Program-made: the position numbers and the translations under genes
Part shown: in pieces, positions 15,439 through 23,796 of the stretch
How the letters are laid out: each line of letters opens with the position of its first letter
How positions within the stretch are numbered: position 1 is the stretch's first letter
IMG/VR virus record: IMGVR_UViG_3300025917_000027
Coordinates: 1 to 48,364 of that record
Reading direction: 5' to 3' (one strand)
Origin: a virus
Length of the DNA: 48,364 nucleotides
The notes under the pieces: generated by a model
What the model was told of the DNA's origin: nothing
What the model saw: only the letters and a program-made list of their open reading frames with translations
Database searches by the model: none

Positions 15439-15896
15439 GGCGATTGACTCCACAGATCATTGATAACGACCGGAAACGTGATGGTGCATACCCGGTAAAC
15501 CCTGCTGTCCTGGTTGAGGTATCCAGCTCGCCAGGAAAGCCCGTCCGAGTACGCACCGAGAAGATCCACGTTTCGCACGTTGCCGCCGAGCTCGAAATCT
15601 CCCGAGTAGGCGGTCAGTAGTGCGTGAACGGCGTTGGTCAACCGTGGATCGATCGAATCCTCCGGCTGGCTCAGGAACGAGCAGTACAGCCGGACATTCC
15701 AGATGATGATGCCGCTGGTGCGGTTGAGACCGGAGATCTCGGGGATCGGCCGACCGGCGTCACACCACACTGCGGCGGTCAGGCCGGCCGCGGTCGGCGC
15801 CGACTTCGGTTCATGACCGTTGACAGCCTCGAAGTGCCCGGACGCGAGTGCGTGCGACACGATGGCGTCGGTGATGACCTGGGGATCGAAACTCAT
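15435..15896 (-). CDS. tail terminator-like head-tail joining protein (153 aa)
   Basis: Begins SFDPQVITDAIVSHALASG HF, then AAVWCDAGRPIPEISGLNR and IIIWNVRLYCSFLSQ, a pattern of tail terminator/minor tail proteins lying between gp10-like and tail tube genes. It is expected to cap the tail tube and connect it to the head. Position fits, between the HK97 gp10-like gene and the tube gene; identity of the family is judged from pattern and order. Confidence 0.7.
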   Translation of the reverse strand: MSFDPQVITDAIVSHALASGHFEAVNGHEPKSAPTAAGLTAAVWCDAGRPIPEISGLNRTSGIIIWNVRLYCSFLSQPEDSIDPRLTNAVHALLTAYSGDFELGGNVRNVDLLGAYSDGLSWRAGYLNQDSRVYRVCTITFPVVINDLWSQSP

Positions 15897-16288
15897 CCGT
15901 TCATCCGCCCCAGGTACTTCTGGCGCAGCAGTTGCCGGGCGACCGGGAGTGCGCGGCGCCGGAGTCGTTGCGTCATCTTACGGAAGGTGGCATATCCCTT
16001 GAACCGGGTGATCTTGTTTCTCGAGCTGACACCCTCCAGCCATGGGCCGTAGATCACCCGGTCATCGTTGACCCGGCTCGCGCCGGATCCCGCGCTGTCG
16101 TGCCGGATGTGCGATTCGTAGTAGCCGGTCGGGTGCTTCAGCACCTTGATCAGTTGAAGCCCGATGAGATCCTGACCCTCCTGCGCAACGGTGCGGTGGA
16201 GATCATCGACGTAGGCGGACAGCGCGCTGTCCGCCCGGCCGTCGAAGACCGGACCGGTTCGGCGGATCATGATATCGAAATCGATCAT
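15893..16288 (-). CDS. HK97 gp10-like head-tail joining protein (131 aa)
   Basis: Starts MIDFDIMIRRTGPVFDGRAD, with a helical N-terminus and then VLKHPTGYYESHIRHD and RVIYGPWLEGVSSRNK, the recurrent motif of gp10-like tail completion proteins ('VYGPWLEG..SRN'). The C-terminus is basic (MTQRLRRRALPVARQLLRQK). It is overlapped by ATGA with the gene after it and abuts the connector gene, as expected for the head-tail joining module. Confidence 0.8.
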   Translation of the reverse strand: MIDFDIMIRRTGPVFDGRADSALSAYVDDLHRTVAQEGQDLIGLQLIKVLKHPTGYYESHIRHDSAGSGASRVNDDRVIYGPWLEGVSSRNKITRFKGYATFRKMTQRLRRRALPVARQLLRQKYLGRMNG

Positions 16289-17340
16289 CAGATCACCCCG
16301 AGTCGCGCCCGGCGGCCGTTTGCCGCTTCAGCTTCTTCGCGTACGTCACCCAGCGACCGGCCGATGATCTCGCGTACGTTGTCGCCCGATCCGGCGGTCC
16401 GCGCGTACCCCGCGCCTTCCTGTAGCAGGATTGTCAGCGACTCGGCGATGGTCAGCGTCGTGACCGGTCCGGGGTAGACCATCTTCGTGACCGGAGCCGC
16501 GTTGAGGTGCGTCGCCGCGGTGGTGCCGAGCACCCCCCGGTCCACGGTGAGCCGTCGCGGCGCGTAGATGGTGCTGCCGGCGTGGGCAGCCAGCACCGAA
16601 CCGTCGTAGGCGCGCTTGACGGCCAGCGTGTTTCCGGCAACGTCGATGATCAGCATTCGCTCCGAGTCGATCAGTACGGTTTCGCCCACGGCGAACGCCG
16701 TACCGTCGCTGACCGAAACGCTGACCTCGGCCACCGAGGCACCCAGTGCCGCCTGAATCGTCTGGCCGGTGGTCAACTGCGACTTGGCCCGGACGATCAT
16801 GCGCTCGGAGTCGATCTTGATCAGGCTACCGACACCGATAACGGTCGAGTTGGTCACGTCGGCGGTGATCGTGGTCGTGGTGGACACCGCGGCGGCCAGT
16901 GCGCCGGCAACGTCACTGACGACCGGACAGCCGATGTACGTACCGGTGATGGCGATCGAGCGCTGGTGGGTACCGCCGACTGACCATGCCGAGGTACTGG
17001 AGAGGTTCAGCTCGACGTGATCGTACGGCGGTTCATCCACGTCATCGGAGCGGCGCAGGAAATACGCCCCGACCGGCAGCGTGGTCGAACCGGTGACCAC
17101 GGTCGTGATGTCCGCCAGTTCGTTGGACTCAAGCCAGAGCCGCCAGGGGAGCGCGCGCTGATAGTTCGGCCAGTCGAAATACCGGGTAGCGACCTGGGGA
17201 TAGAACCGGCGGTGGAGGCGACCCTCGACACCGCGGGAAGAATGCTCGATCACGCGGTACACCTGCGCATCGGTGCGCGCGGTTGCCGCGATGTCCAGGG
17301 CGGACTTGACGTCCTCCCCGGTGCAATACCAGATCCCCAT
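16288..17340 (-). CDS. head-tail connector with two tandem beta repeats (350 aa)
   Basis: Residues 1-75 resemble gp6-like connector helices (EDVKSALDIAATARTDAQVY, SSRGVEGRLHRRFYPQ, FDWPN), and the last ~50 (TTLTIAESLTILLQEGAGYA) match its C-terminal part. Between them lie two related beta units with the same core: LIKIDSERMIV (about 173-183) and TVLIDSERMLI (about 221-231), the second extended by NTLAVKRAYDGSVLAAH and a partial third LTVDRGVLGTTAATHL. The inserts probably protrude from the neck. Start ATG at 17340 with GAAGGATC just upstream. Confidence 0.75.
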   Translation of the reverse strand: MGIWYCTGEDVKSALDIAATARTDAQVYRVIEHSSRGVEGRLHRRFYPQVATRYFDWPNYQRALPWRLWLESNELADITTVVTGSTTLPVGAYFLRRSDDVDEPPYDHVELNLSSTSAWSVGGTHQRSIAITGTYIGCPVVSDVAGALAAAVSTTTTITADVTNSTVIGVGSLIKIDSERMIVRAKSQLTTGQTIQAALGASVAEVSVSVSDGTAFAVGETVLIDSERMLIIDVAGNTLAVKRAYDGSVLAAHAGSTIYAPRRLTVDRGVLGTTAATHLNAAPVTKMVYPGPVTTLTIAESLTILLQEGAGYARTAGSGDNVREIIGRSLGDVREEAEAANGRRARLGVI

Positions 17341-17411
17341 GATCCTTCGACTCGCTTTCTGTCCTAGCCTTAGTGGGTATACATACCTTTGGGGCAGGAT
17401 AGGGGGTTTTG

Positions 17412-17600
17412 CTATTCGATTGTCGGCACATATTGCCAGCCGTCGTACGGGCAGTACAGCACATCTTGTGGTCCCGGCAACAGTGGCTCACCGTCGTTCG
17501 GGCAGACCAACGGCGGTACGCCCTCCTCGCCCGCGCTCGGCGGTGGCGGTGGCACGCCGAGCGGGGCACGGATGAACCGCCATAAGCCGTACCAGCTCAT
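17412..17600 (-). CDS. small zinc-ribbon protein (62 aa)
   Basis: ATG at 17600 forms an ATGA overlap with the stop of the 885-aa gene. After a Pro-rich linker comes a zinc-ribbon-like tail: VCPNDGEPLLPGP then LYCPYDGWQYVP. The same CPNDGEPL...C.(Y/F)DGW motif ends the preceding 885-aa protein, so one is likely a copy of the other's tail. Function unknown. Confidence 0.75.
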   Translation of the reverse strand: MSWYGLWRFIRAPLGVPPPPPSAGEEGVPPLVCPNDGEPLLPGPQDVLYCPYDGWQYVPTIE

Positions 17601-20254
17601 CCCCACTCCGTCCCGTCGTCCACCCAGCCATCGAACGCACAGCGCAACCGACCATCGCCGCCCACGCTCAGCGGCTCACCGTCGTTCGGGCAGGCAAGCG
17701 GCCGGGCCGGCGCCGGCTCGACCAGCACCCGCGGCGCCCGGAACTGTGGATCATGAAGGTGGATGTCAAATGGATCTTCAACCTCCGCGCGTTGCAACGA
17801 ATGATCGAGTTCGTCGACAATCGCGAGTAGCTGGTACCAGCCACCCGGAGGCTGAACCGGCGCAACCGGGGCGGCCGGCGCCTCGGCGAGCACCACCACC
17901 GCGCCGAGCGTGGTACTGACCAGGATGGCGCCCGGCGCCACGGTCACGTCAAGATTCGCCGAAATGACCGGCGCCGGCAAGCTGGTGACCGTCAGCACCG
18001 CGCCGGGCGACACGACGACGCTGACCGACAGTCCGGCGCTCGGCAGCGTGGTGACCGCCTGAACCGCCGTTGCGCCCACCCGTGCGCCCGCAGACACGCT
18101 CGGCGCCGGCAGCGTGGTACTGGCCAGGATGGCGCCCGGCGTGACCGTCGAGCCGGTGCTCAGCGTGGCGGCCGGCAGGGTCGTGCTGGCGAGCACCGCG
18201 GCCGGCGCCACGGTGGCACCACCGGAAACGGTGGGTGCCGGCAGGCTGGTACTGGCCAGCACCGCGACGGCGGCAATGCTCACGTTGCCGCCCGCTGAGA
18301 CCGCCGGGGCGGGCAGCGTGGTGCTGGCCAGGATGGCGCCCGGTGTCACCGTCGCGCCGGCGCTCAGGGTTGGCGCCGGCAGGGTGGTGGCCGCCTGGAT
18401 CGCGCCCGGCGTGACGGTCGAGCCGGCACTCAGGGTCGGCGCCGGCAGGGTTGTACTGGCCAGGATCGCGCTCGGCGTAGCCGTGGCGCCAGCGGAGACT
18501 GTGGGCGCCGGCAGGGTTGTACTGGCCAGGATCGCGTTCGGAGTGACGGTGCTGGCCGCGCTGATCGTTGGAGCGGGCAGCGTTGTGCTGGCCAGGATGG
18601 CGCTCGGCACAACGGTCGAGCCGGCGCTCAGAGTCGGGGCGGGCAGGGTTGTGCTGGCCGCGATGGCACCGGACGTAGCGGTGGCGCCGGCCGAGACGGC
18701 GGGCGCCGGCAGCGTGGTGCTGGCGAGCACGGCGGCCGGCGTAACCGTGGCGTCCGGACTACCGCCGGTCGAGACAGCCGGCAGGGGAATGCTCGTGGTG
18801 GCCAGGATCTCGACCGACGCAATGGTGGCGTCGACGGGGGATGGCGCGGCGGTACCGTAGATCTCCAGCGCGATCTTGGAATGCAGGCCGGCCGACACGG
18901 TGCCGGTGATGCCGTACGACGTGGTGCCGATCGCGCCCTGATCCGCCCATTCGGCAATGAACACCGTGTAACCGCTATTGGCGGTCGCCTCGCGTTCGTT
19001 CTGACCGGTCGGTGTCCAGACATGTGAAGCGACCGAACCGGCGTCGAAGTCAAACAGCCCTTCGACCACAGCTGCGTTCGCCCGCCCGCGGGTCAGTGAC
19101 AGCGTCTTGGCGGTTGCGGTGGCGGCCGCCCGGTTGCCCACTCCGTCACAGTTGCGCCAGACCCATACCGCGATGCCATGCTGGCCGGTACCGGCCGGCG
19201 TATCGGTGACCACCGAACTTCCTGGCGCCGTGGCGGTCGCTTGCCAACTGTTCGCCCAGCAGGAACTACCGGCGGTCAGCGCGGCGTGAGGAGTGAAGGT
19301 CAGGCCCGTCGCGGTGGGGGTGAGCGTCGTGGACTGCGACTCGGTACCACCGATGATCACGATCACGTCGCCGAGTTGCCAGGAGATCGAAGGCGTCGCC
19401 TTGGTACCGGTGGTGGTCCAGTCAGTTTCAGCGTATTGGACCAGCGTCGGAGCGACATACGATGTCGGTCCGGTGTCGTGCCACGTCTGGTCACGCAGAA
19501 TCAGTTGAATGAGCAACCACGGCGGAATCTGCCATTGCCCCGGCGGATCCGGATCCAGGAACAGGGGATCGGGAAGTACCTCCACATAGACCCAGGACAG
19601 GTTCTGAGAATTGCCGGCCAGCGTGACGTTGAGCGTGTTGGTACTGCCATTGGAGTCATCCGGCAATGAGCGGCAGACCTGAATGTAGCTGAACTGGGAG
19701 GAAGGCACGGTGCCGGCGGCAAGCATGTCACATCCGGTGCCGCCGCTCCCGGTACCAGAGGCATCCCAGTCGGAACACGTCAGAAAGCCCTGACCGCTGG
19801 TGGCCTGTGCGGTGTAGTTCTGGGAGAACGACGAAACCGGTCCCGCCGAACCAGCCTTGCCGGTTGCGCCGATCGGATTCAGCGGGTCGTGCCCGGTGAT
19901 AACCTGAATCTTCAACTGGGAGGCGCGATATCCACTTGCCGCGCCGGACGTAACCGTGACCGTCATGGCCGCAGAGGTGGTTACCTGTGCCCACCACATC
20001 GCAGTCTGACCGGCGACAACCGGACTGGTGTCGGCGTGCGAGCGCCATCCCACCAGATTGTAAGTCAGGTGAGAACCGAGATTATCTGTGATCGCCGGAG
20101 CGCTCGGATTGGTTGTCGGATGGCTGTTGCTGGTCCAGCAGATCAACAGCAACGCGCCGTCGGGTGGCGTGAACGAATCGGAAGGGCACGCCGCAATGGC
20201 GCCGTCCGACTGTTGCTTGTCCGCCGGAGATGAGCCGTCAATGAGAATGGTCAC
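17597..20254 (-). CDS. long repetitive virion fibre-like protein (885 aa)
   Basis: GTG at 20254 with GGGGGTGAG upstream. The N-terminal half (about 1-490) is two related beta-sandwich-like halves (for example VDNLG-type SAPAITDNLGSHLTYNLVGW). About 14 tandem units of 22 aa follow (consensus ASTTLPAPTVSAGATVTPGAIL, each with one TTLPAP), encoded by 66-bp repeats. The C-terminus is a linker and a CPNDGEPL ... CAFDGWV zinc-ribbon-like motif. Such Ala/Thr/Pro repeats suggest an extended head or neck fibre. The gene lies among virion beta proteins between the capsid and connector genes. No catalytic motif seen. Confidence 0.75.
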   Translation of the reverse strand: MTILIDGSSPADKQQSDGAIAACPSDSFTPPDGALLLICWTSNSHPTTNPSAPAITDNLGSHLTYNLVGWRSHADTSPVVAGQTAMWWAQVTTSAAMTVTVTSGAASGYRASQLKIQVITGHDPLNPIGATGKAGSAGPVSSFSQNYTAQATSGQGFLTCSDWDASGTGSGGTGCDMLAAGTVPSSQFSYIQVCRSLPDDSNGSTNTLNVTLAGNSQNLSWVYVEVLPDPLFLDPDPPGQWQIPPWLLIQLILRDQTWHDTGPTSYVAPTLVQYAETDWTTTGTKATPSISWQLGDVIVIIGGTESQSTTLTPTATGLTFTPHAALTAGSSCWANSWQATATAPGSSVVTDTPAGTGQHGIAVWVWRNCDGVGNRAAATATAKTLSLTRGRANAAVVEGLFDFDAGSVASHVWTPTGQNEREATANSGYTVFIAEWADQGAIGTTSYGITGTVSAGLHSKIALEIYGTAAPSPVDATIASVEILATTSIPLPAVSTGGSPDATVTPAAVLASTTLPAPAVSAGATATSGAIAASTTLPAPTLSAGSTVVPSAILASTTLPAPTISAASTVTPNAILASTTLPAPTVSAGATATPSAILASTTLPAPTLSAGSTVTPGAIQAATTLPAPTLSAGATVTPGAILASTTLPAPAVSAGGNVSIAAVAVLASTSLPAPTVSGGATVAPAAVLASTTLPAATLSTGSTVTPGAILASTTLPAPSVSAGARVGATAVQAVTTLPSAGLSVSVVVSPGAVLTVTSLPAPVISANLDVTVAPGAILVSTTLGAVVVLAEAPAAPVAPVQPPGGWYQLLAIVDELDHSLQRAEVEDPFDIHLHDPQFRAPRVLVEPAPARPLACPNDGEPLSVGGDGRLRCAFDGWVDDGTEWG
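17890..18830 (-). repeat. 66-bp coding tandem repeats (about 14 units)
   Basis: In-frame units encode ASTTLPAP followed by a variable strand such as TVSAGATVTPGAIL. Units are 22 aa, two are extended by 2 aa, and end units are degenerate. On the + strand the recurring string is GGCAGGGTTGTACTGGCC and variants. The units vary mainly at third positions and at the V/L/I of the strand. Confidence 0.85.
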
Positions 20255-20279
20255 GGCTCACCCCCTCCGGATCCAGGGG

Positions 20280-20594
20280 TCAGAGCGCGATACCTGTCAG
20301 GTGCTTCGCGTTGAACCAGAAGTCGTTCGTACTGCTCTGCGTGGCTGAGTTGTACGCGATGTCACGCAACTTCGCCAGATCGGTGAACGATGATCGGATG
20401 ATCTGTAGATCGGTACCCGACGTGCCGACCGGTCCTGAGTAACCGAGCGCGGTCAGTGTCGCGTCGGGCAGGATCGTCGTGTCGTCAAGAAGCTTCTTGA
20501 ATGCGACGATGTTCGCGAAATCCACAACCAGCGCTTGCACCAACCGACCCATCGTGTTGTCAAGGTCAGCCTTTGTGATCGGATATCCAGCCAT
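20280..20594 (-). CDS. hypothetical virion-cassette protein (104 aa)
   Basis: Helical protein starting MAGYPITKADLDNTMGRL, with FANIVAFKKLLDDTTILPD, ending NDFWFNAKHLTGIAL. Separated by 25 bases from the fibre gene. No family recognised. Its place in the capsid-decoration cassette is the only functional hint. Confidence 0.75.
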   Translation of the reverse strand: MAGYPITKADLDNTMGRLVQALVVDFANIVAFKKLLDDTTILPDATLTALGYSGPVGTSGTDLQIIRSSFTDLAKLRDIAYNSATQSSTNDFWFNAKHLTGIAL

Positions 20595-20630
20595 TGCCCT
20601 CGCGTCTCCCCCGGCTGTGTTGGTTCAGGG

Positions 20631-21173
20631 TCAATTCAAGATGCCCACGTGGTGGACGTTGGTCCTGACGGTGTTGCTGGCGCTCGACGCGCTCCATGTC
20701 GCACAGACACCGATCGCGCGGGCGATGGTCGTATCGATGGCCACCGTGCGGAGTGCCGCGGTGATCGGGATCTGCGTACGGCTGGTGGCGGTCAGCGACG
20801 TACCCAGATCGAGATACCCCTCACCGACGATCGAGCCGGACGTACCGGTACCGACGACGATGCCCATCCAGCTCAACGACCATGGCCAGGCGGCCGCGCC
20901 GGAGCCGGTGGTGATGACCGAGGACTCGGCGAGCGCGATCGTGATCGCGCCGGCCACGGTGCCGATGTAGTACCCGAGCACCAGCGTCGGCGTACCGGTG
21001 GTACTGAACTCGCCACGCGACTCACAAATGATCTTCGACCCCTTGCGGAGTTTCTGTCCGGGGATGGTCGGCAGGTCGACCGGACTGACGTCCTGACGGG
21101 TCGTGAAGGTGCCGAACGCGGCGCCAACCGCCTGATGAAACGGGCCGACCGGTTCGGTCAGGTAGAGATCCAC
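20631..21173 (-). CDS. beta-rich virion protein (180 aa)
   Basis: GTG start. Gly/Thr/Ala-rich strands throughout (GTPTLVLGYYIGTVAGAITI, TIARAIGVCATWSASS), with DVSPVDLPTIPGQKLRKGSK early on. No enzyme motif. Composition resembles that of the neighbouring proteins at 21195, 22666 and 23152, suggesting a set of surface decoration proteins; not identified as a family. Confidence 0.75.
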   Translation of the reverse strand: MDLYLTEPVGPFHQAVGAAFGTFTTRQDVSPVDLPTIPGQKLRKGSKIICESRGEFSTTGTPTLVLGYYIGTVAGAITIALAESSVITTGSGAAAWPWSLSWMGIVVGTGTSGSIVGEGYLDLGTSLTATSRTQIPITAALRTVAIDTTIARAIGVCATWSASSASNTVRTNVHHVGILN

Positions 21174-21194
21174 GTCACCCGCCTCTCCTGACGA

Positions 21195-21644
21195 TCACGG
21201 CGTCATGTCGATGATGGCGATACCGCCGGCCGCCCACGTGATTGCAAACGTACCGTTGACCGTCGAGTAGTCCGCGGTGAAGTCGACCAGCAGAATGGCG
21301 TTGTTTCCGGCCAGCGCGTCGGCGTAGTACAGATAGCACCGCGCATTGCTGATCGTGGTGGACGCCACCGAAACGTCGGTCGCGTCGAGCACCAGCGTGC
21401 CACTGGTCGCCGTATTGGTCGTACCGGTGAGCAGAACACCGCCACTCGCCCAGTTGGTTCCGGTGACCTCATTCGCGTTGTACGGCGCAACCGCATACGC
21501 CGTGTCGGTCGTGAAGTTCGGCGTGATCGTATTGGTGAACAGCGCGCCCTTGTGCGTTTCCAGATCCAAATCAAGCGCAAGTTGCGTCGTGTCCAGCGCA
21601 TCCAACCACGTGGCGACAAACAGCCCGGAGGCGGTAACGGCCAT
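21195..21644 (-). CDS. beta-rich virion protein (149 aa)
   Basis: Begins AVTASGLFVATWLDALDTTQ, then LETHKGALFTNTITPNFTTD and TGTNWASGGVLLTGTT, ending in hydrophobic strands (NAILLVDFTADYSTVNGT). It looks like small structural proteins that recur next to capsid genes in actinophages. Exact role is not known; decoration or fibre base is likely. Confidence 0.78.
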   Translation of the reverse strand: MAVTASGLFVATWLDALDTTQLALDLDLETHKGALFTNTITPNFTTDTAYAVAPYNANEVTGTNWASGGVLLTGTTNTATSGTLVLDATDVSVASTTISNARCYLYYADALAGNNAILLVDFTADYSTVNGTFAITWAAGGIAIIDMTP

Positions 21645-21646
21645 AC

Positions 21647-21922
21647 CTACCCCTCGTTCTGTTCGGGCGACAGAAACGCGTCCCCGCCCACGGTGTGCCG
21701 ATCGGTCGGTCGATCGGCACGCTGAACCGCGCGGAGCGCCCGTACGTTCTCGACGGCCAGCCGCCTACGTTCACGGTTGTCGTCCGAGGGGTCGTCCCGG
21801 TACGCATCCTTGGCTGCCAGCAGTTCGGTCAGAATCGCCTGCTCAGCCTCGACCAACGCAACGTCAGCGGCGGCCTTCGCGGCCAGCAGGTCATGAAACG
21901 TTGGCGCCGGCTTGTCGCTCAT
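21647..21922 (-). CDS. small helical hypothetical protein (91 aa)
   Basis: One long helix (FHDLLAAKAAADVALVEAEQ, then ILTELLAAKDAYRDD) followed by an Arg-rich second helix (NRERRRLAVENVRALRAVQR). ATG overlaps the stop of the upstream gene. Coiled-coil oligomerisation is plausible. No family recognised. Confidence 0.7.
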   Translation of the reverse strand: MSDKPAPTFHDLLAAKAAADVALVEAEQAILTELLAAKDAYRDDPSDDNRERRRLAVENVRALRAVQRADRPTDRHTVGGDAFLSPEQNEG

Positions 21923-22146
21923 CCGGTCAGCTCCGCGATGTTCGCCCGGATCGGTTGGGCGCGGATCCGGACATCCTGCCGGTCGCCCTTCACGGCGTGC
22001 TCGGTCACCGTGTTGCCGAGCTCATCGGTGGTCGCCTTCACGCGCACGCCGTCCGCACGCCGGCCCTCGCGCACGCGCGAGCGGGTCAGCCCACCGCCGA
22101 GGTACGCGATGCTGCGCAACTTCTCAAGATCGATCGGAGTTGCCAT
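21919..22146 (-). CDS. small hypothetical protein (75 aa)
   Basis: ATG at 22146 preferred over a GTG at 22155. The sequence starts MATPIDLEKLRSIAYLGGGL and continues with charged beta segments (VRVKATTDELGNTVTEH, RQDVRIRAQPIRANI). 4-base overlap with the following gene. No family recognised. Confidence 0.7.
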   Translation of the reverse strand: MATPIDLEKLRSIAYLGGGLTRSRVREGRRADGVRVKATTDELGNTVTEHAVKGDRQDVRIRAQPIRANIAELTG

Positions 22147-22663
22147 CGTCGTCACTCTCGCCGTCGTCGTCGCTGCCGTCGTCCGGCCTGGTCGCGATCA
22201 CCCTGTCCAGCTCAGCCAGCAGGCTGGTACGGGCGCGCTCACCGCGGCGCCGGTACTCCGCGGAGCGGGCGCGCTGGGCCTTTGCCCAGTCACCATCGAC
22301 CCACTCCAGTACGTCAGCCGCCGTGCCGGTCGGCACCGGCTCCGGTTCCACCTCGGGCTCGTCATCTTCGACAACCTCGAACGCTTCGGTGTCCGTCAGC
22401 TCGATAGGCTGATCTCCGGGGCGCTCCAACTGGTCAAGCTCGCGTTCGTCAGCGTCGCTCTGCTCGCGTTCGTCGGCCCGGCGGGTGCCGTCCGGTACCC
22501 CCTCGGTCGCGTCCGTACCGCCACCACTGAACGTTGTCTTTGGCATGGCGCCCTCCCCCTCCCTCGCACCGGTCTCCCGATAGCTCTCAGAGCCGCACTG
22601 TGGGCATGCGGGTGCACCCACGGAATACTCCGCGGTGCACCCGATGCATGTCCAGGTGGCCAC
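22124..22663 (-). CDS. zinc-ribbon protein with acidic linker (179 aa)
   Basis: GTG at 22663, 2 bases after the preceding stop, is chosen because it begins just before the ribbon (ATWTCIGCTAEYSVGAPACP, CxxC...CxxC). A long acidic, disordered stretch follows (DTEAFEVVEDDEPEVEPEPV) and then a helical region (WVDGDWAKAQRARSAEYRRR) and an acidic tail. Acidic linker with terminal helix suggests a scaffolding-like or capsid-associated protein; not recognised as a family. Confidence 0.7.
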   Translation of the reverse strand: MATWTCIGCTAEYSVGAPACPQCGSESYRETGAREGEGAMPKTTFSGGGTDATEGVPDGTRRADEREQSDADERELDQLERPGDQPIELTDTEAFEVVEDDEPEVEPEPVPTGTAADVLEWVDGDWAKAQRARSAEYRRRGERARTSLLAELDRVIATRPDDGSDDDGESDDDGNSDRS

Positions 22664-22665
22664 CG

Positions 22666-23139
22666 CTACGCTGCTACCACAGTTGCGCCGTCGTCGTACG
22701 GCACGTAGGTGAGCGTCCATTTCGCCGAGCCACCGCCGGTCGGGTCAGCGCTGGTCACCATCTGAATGGCGCCGACTGCAACCACGATCCAGAGCGCTCC
22801 GGGGACCGGACCGGCGCCGGCCGTCGTGACCGACAGCGCACCGCCGAAAGTCAGCGGCAACCCCAGCTTGGTGCCGATCTCCTTGGAGGCGACCGACGTT
22901 GCGGTGGCCAGCGTGACCGTGGTCCCCGACGTCGGTACCGCGGTGATCGACCCGTTGCTTGCCGTGGCGCCGGTCGCCACGGTCAGCTCTCCGATGAGGC
23001 TGGTCAGCAGGATACGGCCGCCGGAGACGGTGAAGATGCTCGCCGCCGCGCCGACAAGACCGGTGGTGGCGGTCGCCCGGTTGACCTGAAGGCCGAGAAT
23101 CGCCTTCCGGAATGCGACCGGATCGTTGAGTACCGACAT
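22666..23139 (-). CDS. beta-rich virion protein (157 aa)
   Basis: Starts MSVLNDPVAFRKAILGLQVN and then repeats Thr/Ala/Gly strands (GATASNGSITAVPTSGTTVT). Ends in an aromatic strand (AKWTLTYVPYDDGATVVAA). No motif for an enzyme. Close in style to the proteins at 20631 and 23152. Probably a decoration protein. Confidence 0.75.
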   Translation of the reverse strand: MSVLNDPVAFRKAILGLQVNRATATTGLVGAAASIFTVSGGRILLTSLIGELTVATGATASNGSITAVPTSGTTVTLATATSVASKEIGTKLGLPLTFGGALSVTTAGAGPVPGALWIVVAVGAIQMVTSADPTGGGSAKWTLTYVPYDDGATVVAA

Positions 23140-23151
23140 GGCTCCCCCGTC

Positions 23152-23694
23152 CTAGACGTTCGCCGCGCCGGGCAGCAACAGGTTGCCCAGATTCTCCGCC
23201 GAGCGCTGCACGTTAAGATCATGCAGCACATACAGACACGCGGTGAGCTGACTGGTGCCGGTGGTGATCGCGGCATTCAGTGACACGTGCGTGAAGCCGT
23301 CCGCCAGTTGCGCCGCGCCAACGTAGATCGCGATGATCTTCTGCATGGCGCCGTAGGTCGCCCCGACCACCGTGACTTCGCTGGCCTCGGCCTGCGTAAC
23401 CACGACCCACGATTCATCGTTGTCGAGCGCGGTCTCAGCCTTGATGTGCCACTTGGTGATACCGGTCGCGCCGTTGGCGCTGTCCATGTCGTTCGACGTG
23501 CCGCCGGTACTGGCTGTCGCCTGCTGGACGTCCAGTACCAGATCCTCGGCGCCACCGACCCCGGTATACACCAGGAAGGTGATGCCGCGTGCGTTCTGAA
23601 GGCTGACCCGCTTGCCGGTCGCCGCGTTCGCCGTATCGATGTCGACCGGCGCCCATCCGGTGCCGACGTCGAACAGTCGTCCGAGTGCTCTCAT
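23152..23694 (-). CDS. beta-rich capsid-associated protein (180 aa)
   Basis: First gene after the major capsid gene. Contains GWAPVDIDTANAATGKRVSL, ITFLVYTGVGGAEDLVLDVQ, KWHIKAETALDNDESWVVVT. This position often holds a head decoration or spike protein in actinophages. No catalytic motif. Preceded by a 13-bp hairpin in the intergenic space. Confidence 0.78.
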   Translation of the reverse strand: MRALGRLFDVGTGWAPVDIDTANAATGKRVSLQNARGITFLVYTGVGGAEDLVLDVQQATASTGGTSNDMDSANGATGITKWHIKAETALDNDESWVVVTQAEASEVTVVGATYGAMQKIIAIYVGAAQLADGFTHVSLNAAITTGTSQLTACLYVLHDLNVQRSAENLGNLLLPGAANV

Positions 23695-23751
23695 GATCCG
23701 TTCCCTGTCTCTCCGCCCGGGGGTTCATTGCCGGGCCGGTTGGGACCTACC

Positions 23752-23779
23752 GGCGACCGGTCAAAATTGACCGGTCGCC
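23752..23779 (-). terminator. hairpin after the capsid gene
   Basis: Perfect 13-bp stem (23752-23764 with 23767-23779) and a 2-base loop. No T-run follows, so it is more likely an attenuator or mRNA 3'-end stabiliser that lets capsid mRNA exceed downstream mRNA. Confidence 0.6.
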
Positions 23780-23796
23780 TCGGTCCAGAGTTGGAG

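Noticed and set aside
17890-18830. CRISPR array
   Set aside because: The 66-bp repeats have no spacers and stay in frame; they encode protein repeats.
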